Source: Sulfolobales archaeon Acd1 (GTDB taxonomy: Archaea > Thermoproteota > Thermoprotei_A > Sulfolobales > Sulfolobaceae). Taken from it: a stretch of 64,000 nt of DNA. The number at the start of each line of letters is the position of its first letter. Position 1 is the stretch's first letter. The stretch covers positions 248,001 to 312,000 of the forward strand of contig APJY01000002.1 of the NCBI GenBank assembly GCA_000389735.1, in the 5' to 3' direction. The notes beneath the pieces were generated by a model. The model made no database searches, had not been told where the DNA came from, and worked only from the letters and a program-made list of their open reading frames with translations. A program made the translations under genes and the position numbers. Positions 8,742-17,691 of this stretch are shown here, one piece after another.

Positions 8742-9854
8742 CTAGGAGTTGAGGACTAGTAGCGGTACCAACATCTCCTCCTCCGAGAGGCCGCCGTGAT
8801 GACCCTTCAGTTTGCCCGCTTCCCTCTGCTGTTTCTCCCTGTATGCGTAAACGTAAGCCGAGTCGTCGTTAGGCACCACCACGTAATCAGGTAGCTCAAC
8901 GGAGCTGTTGAGCCTTCCGAATAGTTTCAACATTTCGTCCTGAGTGCTGAATATAGACGACGAGGAGAACCTCGAGGCCAGGTAGTCCCTTATGTTCCTC
9001 CTGGTTCTCAGCAGAATCGCCCTTGAGTCGCCGAAAGGTGGGACCTCGAGAAGCCTTATCAGCTCGTCGTCGGGAGATATGGTCTGATCCTTACTCACGT
9101 TCACCAGACCGTGATCGGCTGTGACATAAAACGTGTAGTTCTTGAACTTATTGGCCAACCTCGTCACAGCCTCCCAGACCTCCCTAGCGGTGAGGGCGGT
9201 CGCTTCAGAATACGGCCCCGTCTTATGAGCTATGGCGTCTATGTCAGGAACGTACAAGTAGACGAAGTCGTAATCCTCGCTCAGTACTCGAGACGCCTCC
9301 TGATAAGCGTCCCAAACGTTAAGGTAAGTCCTCGTGACGGAAGTCCTACCGTGCGTGGCCAGCGTGAACTCCGTCTGCTCGATGCCTAAGGGCACAACTT
9401 CTGCAGTCTTCTTATCTTTGCTTATCTCGGTTAAATAACTTTTTACGTTAGGAAAAACTTTAGAAAATTCCACATAATCCTTCAAAGAGTCCCGTCCGGG
9501 GGAATATGGTGTTGAGAACCTCAGCGGATTCACTACGGATCCGAGGACCTTCACGTAGTTGTTATAGCCTAAAATTCCGTGCTCACCAGGAGCCGTGGCG
9601 GTGAACAACGTAGTTATTACGGTGGAGGTCGAAGAAGGAAAGACCGTCGTAACGCACTCCGCCTGGAACTTATCCAAAATCCCTGCGTATTTAAGGATGT
9701 TACATCCAGCTCCGTCCAGAACTACAAGCACGATTCTTTTACCGTTTATGTCTATCTTGCTTAGGCAGTCCCTTCTGACGCCGAGGAAGTCTGCGATTCC
9801 GCAGGCTAGACTATAAACGCTCTTTCCGTAATAATTAGGCGATACTTGTGTCAC
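8742..9854 (-). CDS. Alkaline-phosphatase-superfamily phosphodiesterase/nucleotide pyrophosphatase
   Basis: A 370-residue metal-dependent phosphoesterase. The metal sites read VVLDGAG (first Asp), TVFPSSTSTVITT (region of the catalytic Thr/Ser), PDIDAIAHKTGP (Asp and His), TADHGL (Asp-His) and a late GHHGG His, the order expected for type I phosphodiesterase/NPP proteins. No signal peptide or membrane helix is obvious, so it is probably cytosolic. Substrate is unknown. It starts within a few bases of a divergent small membrane-protein gene. Confidence 0.83.
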   Translation of the reverse strand: MTQVSPNYYGKSVYSLACGIADFLGVRRDCLSKIDINGKRIVLVVLDGAGCNILKYAGILDKFQAECVTTVFPSSTSTVITTLFTATAPGEHGILGYNNYVKVLGSVVNPLRFSTPYSPGRDSLKDYVEFSKVFPNVKSYLTEISKDKKTAEVVPLGIEQTEFTLATHGRTSVTRTYLNVWDAYQEASRVLSEDYDFVYLYVPDIDAIAHKTGPYSEATALTAREVWEAVTRLANKFKNYTFYVTADHGLVNVSKDQTISPDDELIRLLEVPPFGDSRAILLRTRRNIRDYLASRFSSSSIFSTQDEMLKLFGRLNSSVELPDYVVVPNDDSAYVYAYREKQQREAGKLKGHHGGLSEEEMLVPLLVLNS

Positions 9855-9896
9855 GCTAGGAGGAAGATTTTTCAGCCTTTAAGGCTCTGTTCATTC

Positions 9897-10103
9897 GTGT
9901 TCGACGTCTCGACGATAATCGCTAAGGCCTCGCAGGCAGGTAACGTAACTAACTCCACGACCACTACATTGATGACCAATACAAGTGCTGTACCTCCCTT
10001 CGGGGACTTAATGACAGCGTTTGCTATAGCTTCCGTCGTTATGTCGGCGGTCGCGGTCGGCCTAACTGTCCTGTTGATTCTAAGAAAGAGAAGAAAAGTT
10101 TGA
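9897..10103 (+). CDS. Small single-span membrane protein with three N-glycosylation sequons
   Basis: Unrecognised. From the GTG at 9897 it is 68 residues: a Ser/Thr/Asn-rich N-terminal third carrying Asn-Val-Thr, Asn-Ser-Thr and Asn-Thr-Ser sequons within about 13 residues, one long hydrophobic helix at about residues 38-60, and the basic end Arg-Lys-Arg-Arg-Lys-Val. This suggests an outside N-terminus and inside C-terminus. An upstream TTG at 9846 would add 17 residues but overlaps the divergent phosphodiesterase start. It is followed 99 bases later by a membrane-anchored AAA ATPase, which has its own promoter. A role as partner or substrate is only a guess. Confidence 0.6.
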   Translation: MFDVSTIIAKASQAGNVTNSTTTTLMTNTSAVPPFGDLMTAFAIASVVMSAVAVGLTVLLILRKRRKV

Positions 10104-10160
10104 TATACACATAAATTATATCAAGGGAGTATGGGCGGGTGACTAGGTAAATAGTTATTG

Positions 10161-10169
10161 TTTATATTA
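10161..10169 (+). promoter_or_regulatory. TATA box of the membrane AAA ATPase gene
   Basis: TTTATATTA is centred 38 bases before the ATG at 10203, predicting transcription from about 10190 with a leader near 12 bases. It shows that the ATPase can be expressed independently of the small membrane protein upstream. Confidence 0.5.
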
Positions 10170-10202
10170 AACCATTGACCAAGTATTACGTGCGAGTAAA
10201 CG

Positions 10203-12035
10203 ATGACGTTCCCGCTATTTAGCTATACGGTAATCATACTCATAGTCGCTCTGGCGGGGGGCGTCATACTCCTTTACCTTGTTACCAGGAAGCTGGCCGA
10301 TTCCGTTCTCAAGACAGATAAACCGGTGGAGGTCGTCAGACAGGCCGCGATAAAGAAGGCCTTAGAGAAACAGCCCAAGGAGGGCTCTGACAAAATTACG
10401 TGGGACATGATAGGAGGTTACGAAGAAATAAAGCGCGAGATAAGGGAGTACATCGAACTCCCGTTAAGGCGAAAGGACATAGCGGAAAAGTACGGCCTGA
10501 AACCGCCCAAGGGGATTCTGCTCTTCGGCCCGCCTGGCTGCGGTAAAACCATGATGATGAAGGCCCTGGCAAACGAGGCGAAGATAAACTTCATCTACGT
10601 CAGCGTACCGGAGATCATGAGCAAGTGGTACGGCGAGAGCGAGCAGAGGCTCAGAGAACTCTTCAACAACGCGAGGAAGATGGCTCCAGTTATATTGTTC
10701 TTCGATGAGATCGATACGATAGGGGTCAGGAGGGAGCACCATGTAGGAGATTCGGTAACCCCCAGGCTACTTTCCCTAATGCTCTCGGAGATGGACGGCC
10801 TGGCGAGTGAGGACGGGGTCATAGTCGTGGGATCCACAAACGTCCCTCATTTGCTTGACAAGGCGCTGTTGAGGCCCGGTAGGTTCGATAAGCTCATTTA
10901 CGTTGGCCTTCCTGACCTCAGGTCTAGGATCGAAATCTTCAAGATACACTGTAAGAACAAACCTCTGGCGGGCGACGTAGATTTCGAGGCTTTGGCTAAA
11001 ATGACGGAACGCTACACGGGGGCTGACATAGCCAACGTGTGCCAAGAGGTGGCGAGGAGGGTTGCGGCCGAGTCCCTGAATACTGGGGTAAACAGGGAAA
11101 TAAAGATGGAGGACTTTATAGAAGTTATAAAGAAATATAAACCGAGTGTTTCTCTCGAAACACTCGAACAATATGAGAAGTTTAAGATGGATTATGAAAG
11201 AAAGACAGGTACTGATATTCCTGTGACGGAACTAATCGAAAAGGTGACGCTCAACGACGTAGGCGGATACGATCAAATAAAAAAGGAACTGTTTGAATTT
11301 CTAGAAATACAATTCAAGTACTCTAACCTGATGGCCCAGATGAAGATACCGCCCATTAGGGGGATCCTGTTGTACGGTCCCCCAGGCGTAGGTAAGACGA
11401 TGATGGCCAAGGCCTTAGCTAACACTCTAGGAGTTAAGCTGATCATGCTCAGCGGTGCTGAGATCCTGTACAAGGGCTACGAAGGGGCAGTCGCCGCTGT
11501 TAAGGAGGTTTTCAACAGGGCGAGGGAGAACAAGCCCGCCATAATTTTGCTCGACGAGATAGACGCGATAGCCCCGAGAAGGGAAGCGTACAAGTCCGAG
11601 GGCAACAAGGTCGTCAACCAGCTCCTAACAGAGATGGACGGAATAAGGACGCTTAGGGACGTGGTCGTTATCGCCACCACTAACAGGATAGAGGACGTGG
11701 ACCCGGCGTTGCTTAGGCCCGGAAGGTTCGATAAGGTCGTGTTCATGCCGTTGCCCAATAGGGACGAGAGGAGAGACATATTCGAGAAGTATCTGGGTAA
11801 AGAGACGTGCTCCAAGGTGAACTGCGACGCTCTGGCCGCCCTTACTGAAGGTTACAGCGGCGCCGACTTGGCCTCCGTAACGCGCGAGGCCAAGCTGAAG
11901 GTCCTAAAGGAAATGATCAGAGGGAACGTGAACAGAGAACTGACTTACGAGGATCTGTTAGATGCTATAGCTATGGTGAAGCCTTCGGTACAGATTGAAG
12001 GAAAGTCGAAAGAAGCTCGTAATGAGGCGAGATAA
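10203..12035 (+). CDS. Membrane-anchored double-domain AAA ATPase
   Basis: A 610-residue protein with one N-terminal membrane helix (residues 8-28), a linker, and two AAA modules. D1 has Walker A GPPGCGKT (109-116) and Walker B ILFFDEID (164-171); D2 has GPPGVGKT (392-399) and IILLDEID (447-454). Both keep the ALLRPGRFD second-region-of-homology arginines, so both should hydrolyse ATP. It lacks the VAT/p97 N-domain and any protease domain, differing from both Cdc48 and FtsH. Membrane-bound AAA proteins special to Sulfolobus have been reported, as I recall. A helix-rich linker of about 40 residues joins the modules. Cellular role unknown; unfolding or extraction of membrane proteins is plausible. 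Confidence 0.9.
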   Translation: MTFPLFSYTVIILIVALAGGVILLYLVTRKLADSVLKTDKPVEVVRQAAIKKALEKQPKEGSDKITWDMIGGYEEIKREIREYIELPLRRKDIAEKYGLKPPKGILLFGPPGCGKTMMMKALANEAKINFIYVSVPEIMSKWYGESEQRLRELFNNARKMAPVILFFDEIDTIGVRREHHVGDSVTPRLLSLMLSEMDGLASEDGVIVVGSTNVPHLLDKALLRPGRFDKLIYVGLPDLRSRIEIFKIHCKNKPLAGDVDFEALAKMTERYTGADIANVCQEVARRVAAESLNTGVNREIKMEDFIEVIKKYKPSVSLETLEQYEKFKMDYERKTGTDIPVTELIEKVTLNDVGGYDQIKKELFEFLEIQFKYSNLMAQMKIPPIRGILLYGPPGVGKTMMAKALANTLGVKLIMLSGAEILYKGYEGAVAAVKEVFNRARENKPAIILLDEIDAIAPRREAYKSEGNKVVNQLLTEMDGIRTLRDVVVIATTNRIEDVDPALLRPGRFDKVVFMPLPNRDERRDIFEKYLGKETCSKVNCDALAALTEGYSGADLASVTREAKLKVLKEMIRGNVNRELTYEDLLDAIAMVKPSVQIEGKSKEARNEAR

Positions 12036-12765
12036 TTACTTCCTTTACCTCATAAACGTCGTTTATCCCGATGTGATCAAGCGGTCTTCCGTTGACGTCT
12101 ATGGGCACGATTCCTAGCCTTTTACAGAAGTTGGAGCTCGCCGCGATGTCTATGTTCCTGAGCTTTCCCCGAACGTCCGCATAAAGGGCGGCCCTGCCAG
12201 TACAGACCTGGATCATGTCTAGTGACGCCGATCCGTAGCTTCTAAACTTGTACTCCCTGTCCAAAGACTTAACGAATTTCGAAACGTAATCGATCACACC
12301 CCTGTTGAAGTACAGGAGTATCACGTTCCGAAACCTATCCGGCCTCTTGACTGGCCTCCCGTTAATGTAGGCCAACCGGGCGTCGTAACTGTAGATCTCC
12401 CCGGTGAACACGTTAACAACGGCTCCGGTTACGCTTTCCAAAAAGCCATTGCCCCGCTCGTAAACGGCAATCGAAACGGAGCTCCAGGGAACTCCGCTAA
12501 TGAAGTTCGTGCTTCCGTCCAATGGGTCGATCAAGATCACGTAATCTTCTCCTTTCTCTATCGCCCCTGATTCCTCGGAGACGAAAGTAGCCTTGATCCC
12601 GTTTTCGAGGAACTCCTTGATAATGAAGTCCTCAGAGATCTTGTCTATGATCCTCGTCGAGTCGCTCCCATGATAGCCTATAACTTCGTCTATGCCTTCC
12701 TTCCCGAAGTTCTCCCTCAACGTCTTAGCGGCCTTTAAGGAAATCCTTTCGACCAGTTCCTTCAA
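11971..12765 (-). CDS. suhB: Inositol-monophosphatase-family phosphatase (FBPase/IMPase)
   Basis: A 264-residue lithium-sensitive-type sugar phosphatase. Metal ligands are in VSEESG (Glu), [11 protein letters not shown] (the two Asp of the signature, about residue 78) and the NIDIAA segment near residue 204. Archaeal members hydrolyse inositol-1-phosphate and often fructose-1,6-bisphosphate. The coding end runs 65 bases into the convergent AAA ATPase gene. It begins 8 bases after the thioredoxin-reductase-like gene on the same strand, so the two likely form an operon. Confidence 0.88.
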   Translation of the reverse strand: MKELVERISLKAAKTLRENFGKEGIDEVIGYHGSDSTRIIDKISEDFIIKEFLENGIKATFVSEESGAIEKGEDYVILIDPLDGSTNFISGVPWSSVSIAVYERGNGFLESVTGAVVNVFTGEIYSYDARLAYINGRPVKRPDRFRNVILLYFNRGVIDYVSKFVKSLDREYKFRSYGSASLDMIQVCTGRAALYADVRGKLRNIDIAASSNFCKRLGIVPIDVNGRPLDHIGINDVYEVKEVIISPHYELLSTFLQSVPKASP

Positions 12766-12772
12766 GGCCTCA

Positions 12773-13747
12773 TCAGACCTTCTTTGTCCTCTTCTCCACG
12801 ACGTACTTATAAGCTGAGTACGCCGCTACGGCTCCCTGCGCGGCGGCGGTTATCACTTGCCTGAACCCCTTGAGCTGAGCGATGCAGTCCCCAGCCGCGA
12901 AAACGCCCGGAATGTTAGTTCTCATCCATTCGTCCACCAAAATATAGCCTTCAGGATCCGATGCTAAACCTACGTTCTGGACCCAATCCTTAGCGGGTTC
13001 GTGACCTATTTCAATAAATATTCCGTCTACGTCCAGCGTCCTCAGCTCTCCGGTCTTTAGGTTCTGGACTACTACCTGTCTGACCACCTTGTCTCCCTTA
13101 ATCTCTTTGACGACGTGGCTGAGGAGGAATTCAACGTTGGGCTTCCCTTTTACGCTCATAACGTTGTAGGGTTGCGCCCTGAACTCGTCCCTCCTGTGGA
13201 CAAGGTAAACGTGGGTGGCGTACCTGGAGAGGATCTCAGCTCCCTCCACGGCTGAGTCGCCTCCGCCTACGACAACCACCCTCTTGTTCTTGAAGAGTGC
13301 GGCGTCACAAATCGCACAGTAACTCACCCCTCTTCCGGTGAACTCGGCCTCTCCGGGAACGCCCAGCTTCCTTCTCTTAACGCCTATCGCGACTATTATC
13401 GCGTCGGCGAAATACTCCCCTTTCCTCTTAGTTTTAACTACGAATTGGTCTCCCTCTTTTTTGAAATGTTCAACATGATCTATAAGTACGTGAACTCCAT
13501 ATTTTTCTACATGTCTGTTGAACAGCTTTATCGCATCCATAGCTTGAGTGCTAATCAGTCCCAAATAGTCGTCGAGCTCTCCAGCCTCAGTTAACTGACC
13601 GCCGGGGGTCTCCCCTATTACGAGAGTCTTTAGCACGTACCTAGCAGAGTATAGAGCGGCACTGTAACCTGCGGGACCCAGACCTACTATTATCACGTCG
13701 TACTTATCCCCTGGCTTCACGGGCGGCGACTTGGGCAGAAGGCTCAT
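12773..13747 (-). CDS. trxB: Thioredoxin-reductase-like flavoprotein
   Basis: Two Rossmann domains: FAD-binding GLGPAGYSA and a NAD(P)-binding [10 protein letters not shown], flanking the redox CAIC pair. The family reduces thioredoxin or related dithiol proteins; in Sulfolobus several paralogues exist and not all are active reductases. I prefer the ATG at 13747 because an AT-rich CTAAAATTA element ends about 26 bases upstream, giving a leaderless message; a GTG at 13768 would add seven residues. With that start the redox cysteines are near residues 144 and 147. Cofactor preference is not settled by sequence reading. Confidence 0.87.
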   Translation of the reverse strand: MSLLPKSPPVKPGDKYDVIIVGLGPAGYSAALYSARYVLKTLVIGETPGGQLTEAGELDDYLGLISTQAMDAIKLFNRHVEKYGVHVLIDHVEHFKKEGDQFVVKTKRKGEYFADAIIVAIGVKRRKLGVPGEAEFTGRGVSYCAICDAALFKNKRVVVVGGGDSAVEGAEILSRYATHVYLVHRRDEFRAQPYNVMSVKGKPNVEFLLSHVVKEIKGDKVVRQVVVQNLKTGELRTLDVDGIFIEIGHEPAKDWVQNVGLASDPEGYILVDEWMRTNIPGVFAAGDCIAQLKGFRQVITAAAQGAVAAYSAYKYVVEKRTKKV

Positions 13748-13793
13748 GAGGGTTTGTTGTAGAACCACATAATTTTAGCTTAACACTATATGG

Positions 13794-15314
13794 GTGCACT
13801 CGAAGAGGTTGAGGATTCTACTGATAACCGGGAAGCTGGCTTACGAACTGGCGAAAGACGTAGCCAGAGAGGTCGAGAAGAAGTTCAACGTCGCTGTGGA
13901 CGTATTGAGGCTTAACTATCCGGTGGCCGCACTCATGTCGACCCGTTACATTTCAGCCGAGCTGGCGAAACTCCCCAAGGAGGAGCTCTCGAAGTACGAC
14001 GTAATACTGGTCCCAGGTCTCGCTTGGGGTAACGCGGAGGAAATAGAGAGGGTCACCGGAGTAGCTACGTATAAGGGTACCAAGGACCTGCTCGACTTAC
14101 CCCAGGCAATTGAGGTCTTCATGAAAGGAGGAAAGTTAAGCAAGACTGAACCGGCAGATGCATTCGTTAAACGTGAACGCGACTACGATTCGAGGTCCAC
14201 GAATTATGAGATAGCGTTCGAGATAAACGGCGTTAAGGTGCCACTCAGATCTCCCCCTTTCTTGATCTTCCTGGAGCTAGACGCCACTAAGGACTACTCG
14301 GAAGTCCTTGACGAGGTCAAACGATACATAGACGTTCCTATACTGGGCTATCCCGCCGGGTTCAGCCAGGCGGAGAAGGTTAGGGCCGACGTGAGGCGTC
14401 TCGCTGATGAGTTCCCCGCGGTTGGGGTTGATGCGGATAATCCCAGGCTCCTAATAGAGGCGATCAAGTCGGGGGCTAACTTGGTCATGAACGTCACGGA
14501 GTACAACTGGAGGGAGTTGTTAGAGGTCAGAAAAGAAGGCGCCTTCGTCGTCGCTCCCGAAGATCCAGCCAACGCTTCGTCATTGCCACTCCTAGTCAAG
14601 CGTCTGGAATCGGAAGGTTTCTCCAAGCTAATAGTTGACCCCATCCTATCCCCTCCGCCTTTTGGCATGGCAAGGAGCATCGTGAATTACGTCCATCTAA
14701 CCGAGGAGATCCCCGACAAGCCGTTCATGATGGGTGTCCTGAACGTTACGGAGCTGATAGACGCTGACAGTCACGGCATAAACGCGGCCCTCACTGCTCT
14801 GGCGTTAGAGCTCGGTGTTTCCATCCTCCTGGTGAGGGAAGGGAACAAGACCAAATGGTCCTCGGCAGAGCTGAGGGTAGCTACGGAGATGGCGAGGAGG
14901 TCTGGCAGGAGGTCCTACATGAAGGACGTCGGAGTGGACCTGTTGGTTCTGAAGGACAAGACGAGGAAGTACGATGAGATTCCGAACTACGCTGTTCCGA
15001 TCGAAGAGTCTAAGCCTAAGATGGACAGGGGTTACGTCAGGATATACAAGGGGAGGACCGAGATAGCTGTAGAATGGATAGAGGGCCAAAAGAGGGTCGC
15101 AATGAGGGGACGTAACGGACTGTACTTGGCGAGAGAGCTGTGTAGGACCGTCAATCCCGAGCCGGAGCACGCGGCTTACATTGGCTACGAGTTGGCTAAG
15201 GCCGAAATAGCGCTAACCCTGGACAAAAATTATACTCAAGACTCACCTTTATTCGAGGATGTACGTTCGCGTGTCGATACCGGAGTTAATAGAGATACGA
15301 AACGACACTCATAG
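13794..15314 (+). CDS. Dihydropteroate-synthase-like protein of archaeal pterin synthesis
   Basis: A 506-residue archaeal protein made of an N-terminal domain (1-170) and a C-terminal TIM-barrel related to dihydropteroate synthase, with segments such as GYPAGFSQAEKVRADVRRLA and LIVDPILSPPPFGMARS. It is thought to join a pterin to an aromatic amine in methanopterin- or sulfopterin-like C1 carriers. The neighbours, a PTPS homologue and an MptE-like kinase, support that. GTG start. The last 19 residues, after the conserved YTQDSPLF ending, lie in DNA that also encodes the next gene and look unlike conserved protein, so the natural end is unusually extended. Confidence 0.78.
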   Translation: MHSKRLRILLITGKLAYELAKDVAREVEKKFNVAVDVLRLNYPVAALMSTRYISAELAKLPKEELSKYDVILVPGLAWGNAEEIERVTGVATYKGTKDLLDLPQAIEVFMKGGKLSKTEPADAFVKRERDYDSRSTNYEIAFEINGVKVPLRSPPFLIFLELDATKDYSEVLDEVKRYIDVPILGYPAGFSQAEKVRADVRRLADEFPAVGVDADNPRLLIEAIKSGANLVMNVTEYNWRELLEVRKEGAFVVAPEDPANASSLPLLVKRLESEGFSKLIVDPILSPPPFGMARSIVNYVHLTEEIPDKPFMMGVLNVTELIDADSHGINAALTALALELGVSILLVREGNKTKWSSAELRVATEMARRSGRRSYMKDVGVDLLVLKDKTRKYDEIPNYAVPIEESKPKMDRGYVRIYKGRTEIAVEWIEGQKRVAMRGRNGLYLARELCRTVNPEPEHAAYIGYELAKAEIALTLDKNYTQDSPLFEDVRSRVDTGVNRDTKRHS

Positions 15315-15684
15315 GGTCTTAGTGAGCCTTTCTCAGCCCCTCAGGGTAGTGGAACTGAGGGAACTCTTGCCCGTTACGGCGCTACTAACGAAAGTCACGG
15401 GACTCGAGGAGTGCGATTTCGCGAAATGCTACGCTTACCTCTACGGCGGCCTAGTTGTTTCACGCGGGAGGGAAGTTGTCAGGAGAGAGGTTGAGGGCTA
15501 TATCGGTCTCTCACGCGGGACGGAGTGTCAGGGTTCGAGCATCATCGAGTTGATCAGCTTCATAGATAGGGGCCTCCCCGAGTGGTGCGTTAAGTTGGGA
15601 GAGGTTAGGCTAAGTTTCTCTAAGTCGAAAAAGGAAGGCTACAGGTGGGTCGATAACATCGGCATTAGGGTTCTAGTTTACTGA
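15259..15684 (+). CDS. Unrecognised 141-residue protein in the pterin cluster
   Basis: I do not recognise this family. The protein is globular, mixed alpha/beta, with four cysteines: Cys in the EECDFAKC segment (two), one near residue 95 and one near residue 112. The ATG at 15259 overlaps the preceding gene by 56 bases in another frame; the start is kept because the first 20 residues have a regular strand-helix pattern. A GTG at 15322 would shorten it by 21 residues. Its place between dihydropteroate-synthase-like and PTPS-like genes makes a pterin role possible, for instance a missing aldolase or reductase step, but nothing in the sequence proves it. Confidence 0.65.
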   Translation: MYVRVSIPELIEIRNDTHRVLVSLSQPLRVVELRELLPVTALLTKVTGLEECDFAKCYAYLYGGLVVSRGREVVRREVEGYIGLSRGTECQGSSIIELISFIDRGLPEWCVKLGEVRLSFSKSKKEGYRWVDNIGIRVLVY

Positions 15685-15717
15685 GCCTGGGCCTTCAAAA
15701 CGAGCCCATCATAACCT

Positions 15718-16134
15718 TTATGGGTACTCTATTACGGCGTACGAGTCAAGGCCCTCGTAGATTTTGACGGTTATCTTGAATTTTCCGTTGAGGCTCTCAT
15801 ATATCTCTTTGGCCAGCTCTAGCCCTATGTATTCCACCGTCGGGTAAGGGGCGTTTATGTACATTATTTCCGACCTAAAGGGCCCCGTGAGCCTAACCTT
15901 GTCCTTGTCAGAGGCTGGAACAATGAGCTTGTGATCCCATCTCCTGAGTATCTCCTTAACGACCCTCCTCAACTCGTCGAAGTCCATGACGAACCCAGTG
16001 GCGGGATTCACCTCGCCCTCTATCTCAACGTTGATCCTGTACGTATGACCGTGTATTTGGCTGTTAGGCTCCGAGGAAAGGGTGTAGTGGGCAGAGTCAA
16101 CCGTGAAGTTCTCGATTCCTATCCTCAGCCTCAT
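15718..16134 (-). CDS. 6-pyruvoyl-tetrahydropterin synthase/QueD-family protein
   Basis: A 138-residue T-fold enzyme. Zinc ligands are His17 (in DSAHYT) and the HGH pair at 29 and 31; the WDHK motif near residue 91 supplies the catalytic His-Asp region and a late Glu anchors the pterin. The catalytic Cys that sits four residues before HGH in QueD and classical PTPS is Asn here, with a Glu six residues before. This suggests one of the non-canonical archaeal subtypes rather than a queuosine enzyme. Context with DHPS-like and MptE-like genes points to pterin cofactor synthesis. Confidence 0.82.
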   Translation of the reverse strand: MRLRIGIENFTVDSAHYTLSSEPNSQIHGHTYRINVEIEGEVNPATGFVMDFDELRRVVKEILRRWDHKLIVPASDKDKVRLTGPFRSEIMYINAPYPTVEYIGLELAKEIYESLNGKFKITVKIYEGLDSYAVIEYP

Positions 16135-16618
16135 TCAGCACCCTCCTGACGTTCTTGTCGAAATGCGTCCAAAGGGACTCGGTTAAAACGTCGATCTCGT
16201 CGCACAACGACCTCACGTTCTCATCCTTTAGGATAGCCTCAATCTTCTTAAGCAGCTCGTAATTCCTCTCGAAGGAACCGGAGCTCAGCACCAAGTTGCC
16301 GTAAGTCAGGGCGCTACCTAGTACGAACTTGTTGCCCTCCTTCCTCGACCAATAAATCGAGTAGGCCACTTTCTCTAATTCGACGCTCTCATCGTTGAGT
16401 CTCGCCCTCACTTCTCTCACTAGCTCGTTCGCCTTCTCTTCGATTAACATCTTAAGGTATGTTATGGCCTCAAGGCTCTCTTGAACGCCGGCAATTTTCA
16501 GGACGTCAGCGAATTCGGTAGCTTGGAGGCATTCAGCGTCACAGGGTACTTCAAGGCGTAGGAACGTTATCCTCTCCTTGGGAGGGTCGCTCAAGTACCT
16601 CTCAATTAAATGGTTCAC
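16097..16618 (-). CDS. Unrecognised 173-residue helical protein upstream of the PTPS-like gene
   Basis: No family recognised. From a GTG at 16618 the protein is 173 residues, mostly helical and charged, with four cysteines (a close pair in the PCDAECLQ segment near residue 25). An upstream extension to 16705 is open but would overlap the divergent gene; a TATA-like TTTATTA on this strand (near 16640-16648) lies about 26 bases before 16618 and favours the shorter form. It overlaps the start of the PTPS-like gene by 38 bases, so the two are translated as a unit and may work together. Confidence 0.65.
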   Translation of the reverse strand: MNHLIERYLSDPPKERITFLRLEVPCDAECLQATEFADVLKIAGVQESLEAITYLKMLIEEKANELVREVRARLNDESVELEKVAYSIYWSRKEGNKFVLGSALTYGNLVLSSGSFERNYELLKKIEAILKDENVRSLCDEIDVLTESLWTHFDKNVRRVLNEAEDRNRELHG

Positions 16619-16650
16619 ATTATAATCCGAACAGCCCGAGTAATAAACGG
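16619..16650. promoter_or_regulatory. Interlocked divergent promoters
   Basis: Only 33 bases separate the two proposed start codons. Plus-strand TTATAAT (16619-16625) is about 29 bases before the TTG at 16652; minus-strand TTTATTA (16640-16648) is about 26 bases before the GTG at 16618. Each TATA box lies next to the other gene's expected transcription start, so initiation in the two directions could compete. Confidence 0.4.
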
Positions 16651-16651
16651 C

Positions 16652-17107
16652 TTGACGCTGATCCTTCGTTTGGCCGGTGAGCTCTCCATTATATTGCTTA
16701 AACATTACGGGCCTAGACTGAAGGGCTTGGCCGTCTCCGGCGATTTGAGCAACGACTTGGGCAGCGTTTACCTGATTCCGGTCTTCGAGAACTTCGAGAA
16801 GGTTTCCTTTTTCTCAAGGGGGGAGCTTAACTCCTACTTCCTAAGCAGGTTGGCCATGACCGAGCTCTACTCCCTTTACGTAAGCCGATATGGCAAGGAG
16901 CCGTCCCTTCACTTAGTACCCTTGGACGTGAAGGAAACCCGATACGGCATACCTTTCGTGGCTAACCTCCTCCTAAGGGCGAGGATCCTTTACGACCCTA
17001 AGGGTTATCTGAAGAAGGCCGTGGAGTTCTTAGCTAAGCACCTGATAATCACGCCCTACGGTTTCAGCATGAGCATAAGCGGGAAAGGGGAGGTGAAGGA
17101 GGTCTGA
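16652..17107 (+). CDS. Degenerate MNT-like nucleotidyltransferase-fold protein
   Basis: A 151-residue protein that resembles minimal nucleotidyltransferases in layout: a first helix, a strand-turn SGDLSND then GSVYLIPVF, and a C-terminal YGIPFVANLLLRARILYD stretch like the typical MNT ending. The catalytic Gly-Ser and Asp-x-Asp residues are replaced (Gly-Asp, and Ser/Tyr at the Asp positions), so it is probably not an active transferase. The next gene, 11 bases on, encodes a HEPN-like helical protein, recalling MNT/HEPN pairs. Start TTG 16652 is inferred from a promoter; TTG 16670 is an alternative. Family assignment is tentative. Confidence 0.5.
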   Translation: MTLILRLAGELSIILLKHYGPRLKGLAVSGDLSNDLGSVYLIPVFENFEKVSFFSRGELNSYFLSRLAMTELYSLYVSRYGKEPSLHLVPLDVKETRYGIPFVANLLLRARILYDPKGYLKKAVEFLAKHLIITPYGFSMSISGKGEVKEV

Positions 17108-17118
17108 ACAACAGCCAC

Positions 17119-17505
17119 ATGGCTTCGGAGAAGCTGCTTCAGGCTATGAGGTTAGTCGAGGAAGCCTCTAGAGCCTATGAGGAGGGGGACAACTTCGGGG
17201 TCGTCATAAGGGCCTATAGGATCGTCGAGACGTTATCTCAGTTCCTGCTTTACTTGACCGGGCATTACGTTGAGGCTAACGACGTGCCGAATTATCTCGT
17301 TTTGGTCAAGGGCTGGCAGAAGACCGAGGCCTTCGCCAGGAAGCTGGTCAATCTGTATAGAAAGCTTTACCTGGCCTACAAAGTCGAAGAATCATCGTTA
17401 ATAGGCTCGGTTAACATAAGGGGCACCGAAGCGAAGCAGTTAAAGGAGGGGCTGAGGTCACTTGTCGAGGAGGCGTACCAGATTTACGACGAATATCATA
17501 ATTGA
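17119..17505 (+). CDS. HEPN-like helical protein
   Basis: A 128-residue all-helical protein. The pattern of an N-terminal helix with LLQAMRLVEEASRAYEEGD, then a helix RAYRIVETLSQFLLYLTGH, resembles the four-helix HEPN fold, in which helices two and three carry sensor residues. The RNase motif Arg-x4-6-His of toxic HEPN proteins is not present in the last helices, so it is not expected to be a ribonuclease. It follows the MNT-like gene closely and precedes two pterin-region genes in the same direction. Function unknown. Confidence 0.5.
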   Translation: MASEKLLQAMRLVEEASRAYEEGDNFGVVIRAYRIVETLSQFLLYLTGHYVEANDVPNYLVLVKGWQKTEAFARKLVNLYRKLYLAYKVEESSLIGSVNIRGTEAKQLKEGLRSLVEEAYQIYDEYHN

Positions 17506-17677
17506 CCTCGATTCGGTGACCTGTTCATCTGAACCCGAAGAGGCCGTCGGCTTCTCCGAGACAGGCACGATATTCAAGGTCAGTAAGGACAACCCCTTCT
17601 TGGAGTTGCTTAGGGCCAGGAGAGACGTCAGACTCCTTAAGGATGAGGGGGATGTGCTTTACTTCGTGAAACTCTAG
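17462..17677 (+). CDS. Small unrecognised protein
   Basis: A frame of up to 71 residues from TTG 17462, or 53 from GTG 17516. It has a strand-like segment NIIIDLDSVTC, a charged middle and a closing strand DVLYFVKL, which reads as genuine protein rather than noise. The longer form overlaps the HEPN-like gene by 44 bases. It sits directly before the MptE-like gene in the same direction. I cannot assign a family; a role together with the neighbours is inference. Confidence 0.4.
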   Translation: MSRRRTRFTTNIIIDLDSVTCSSEPEEAVGFSETGTIFKVSKDNPFLELLRARRDVRLLKDEGDVLYFVKL

Positions 17678-17691
17678 CCCTATTACACTTA

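Noticed and set aside
9846-9896. Longer start of the small membrane protein
   Set aside because: It would overlap the divergent phosphodiesterase start, and the added residues look unlike a signal or helix.
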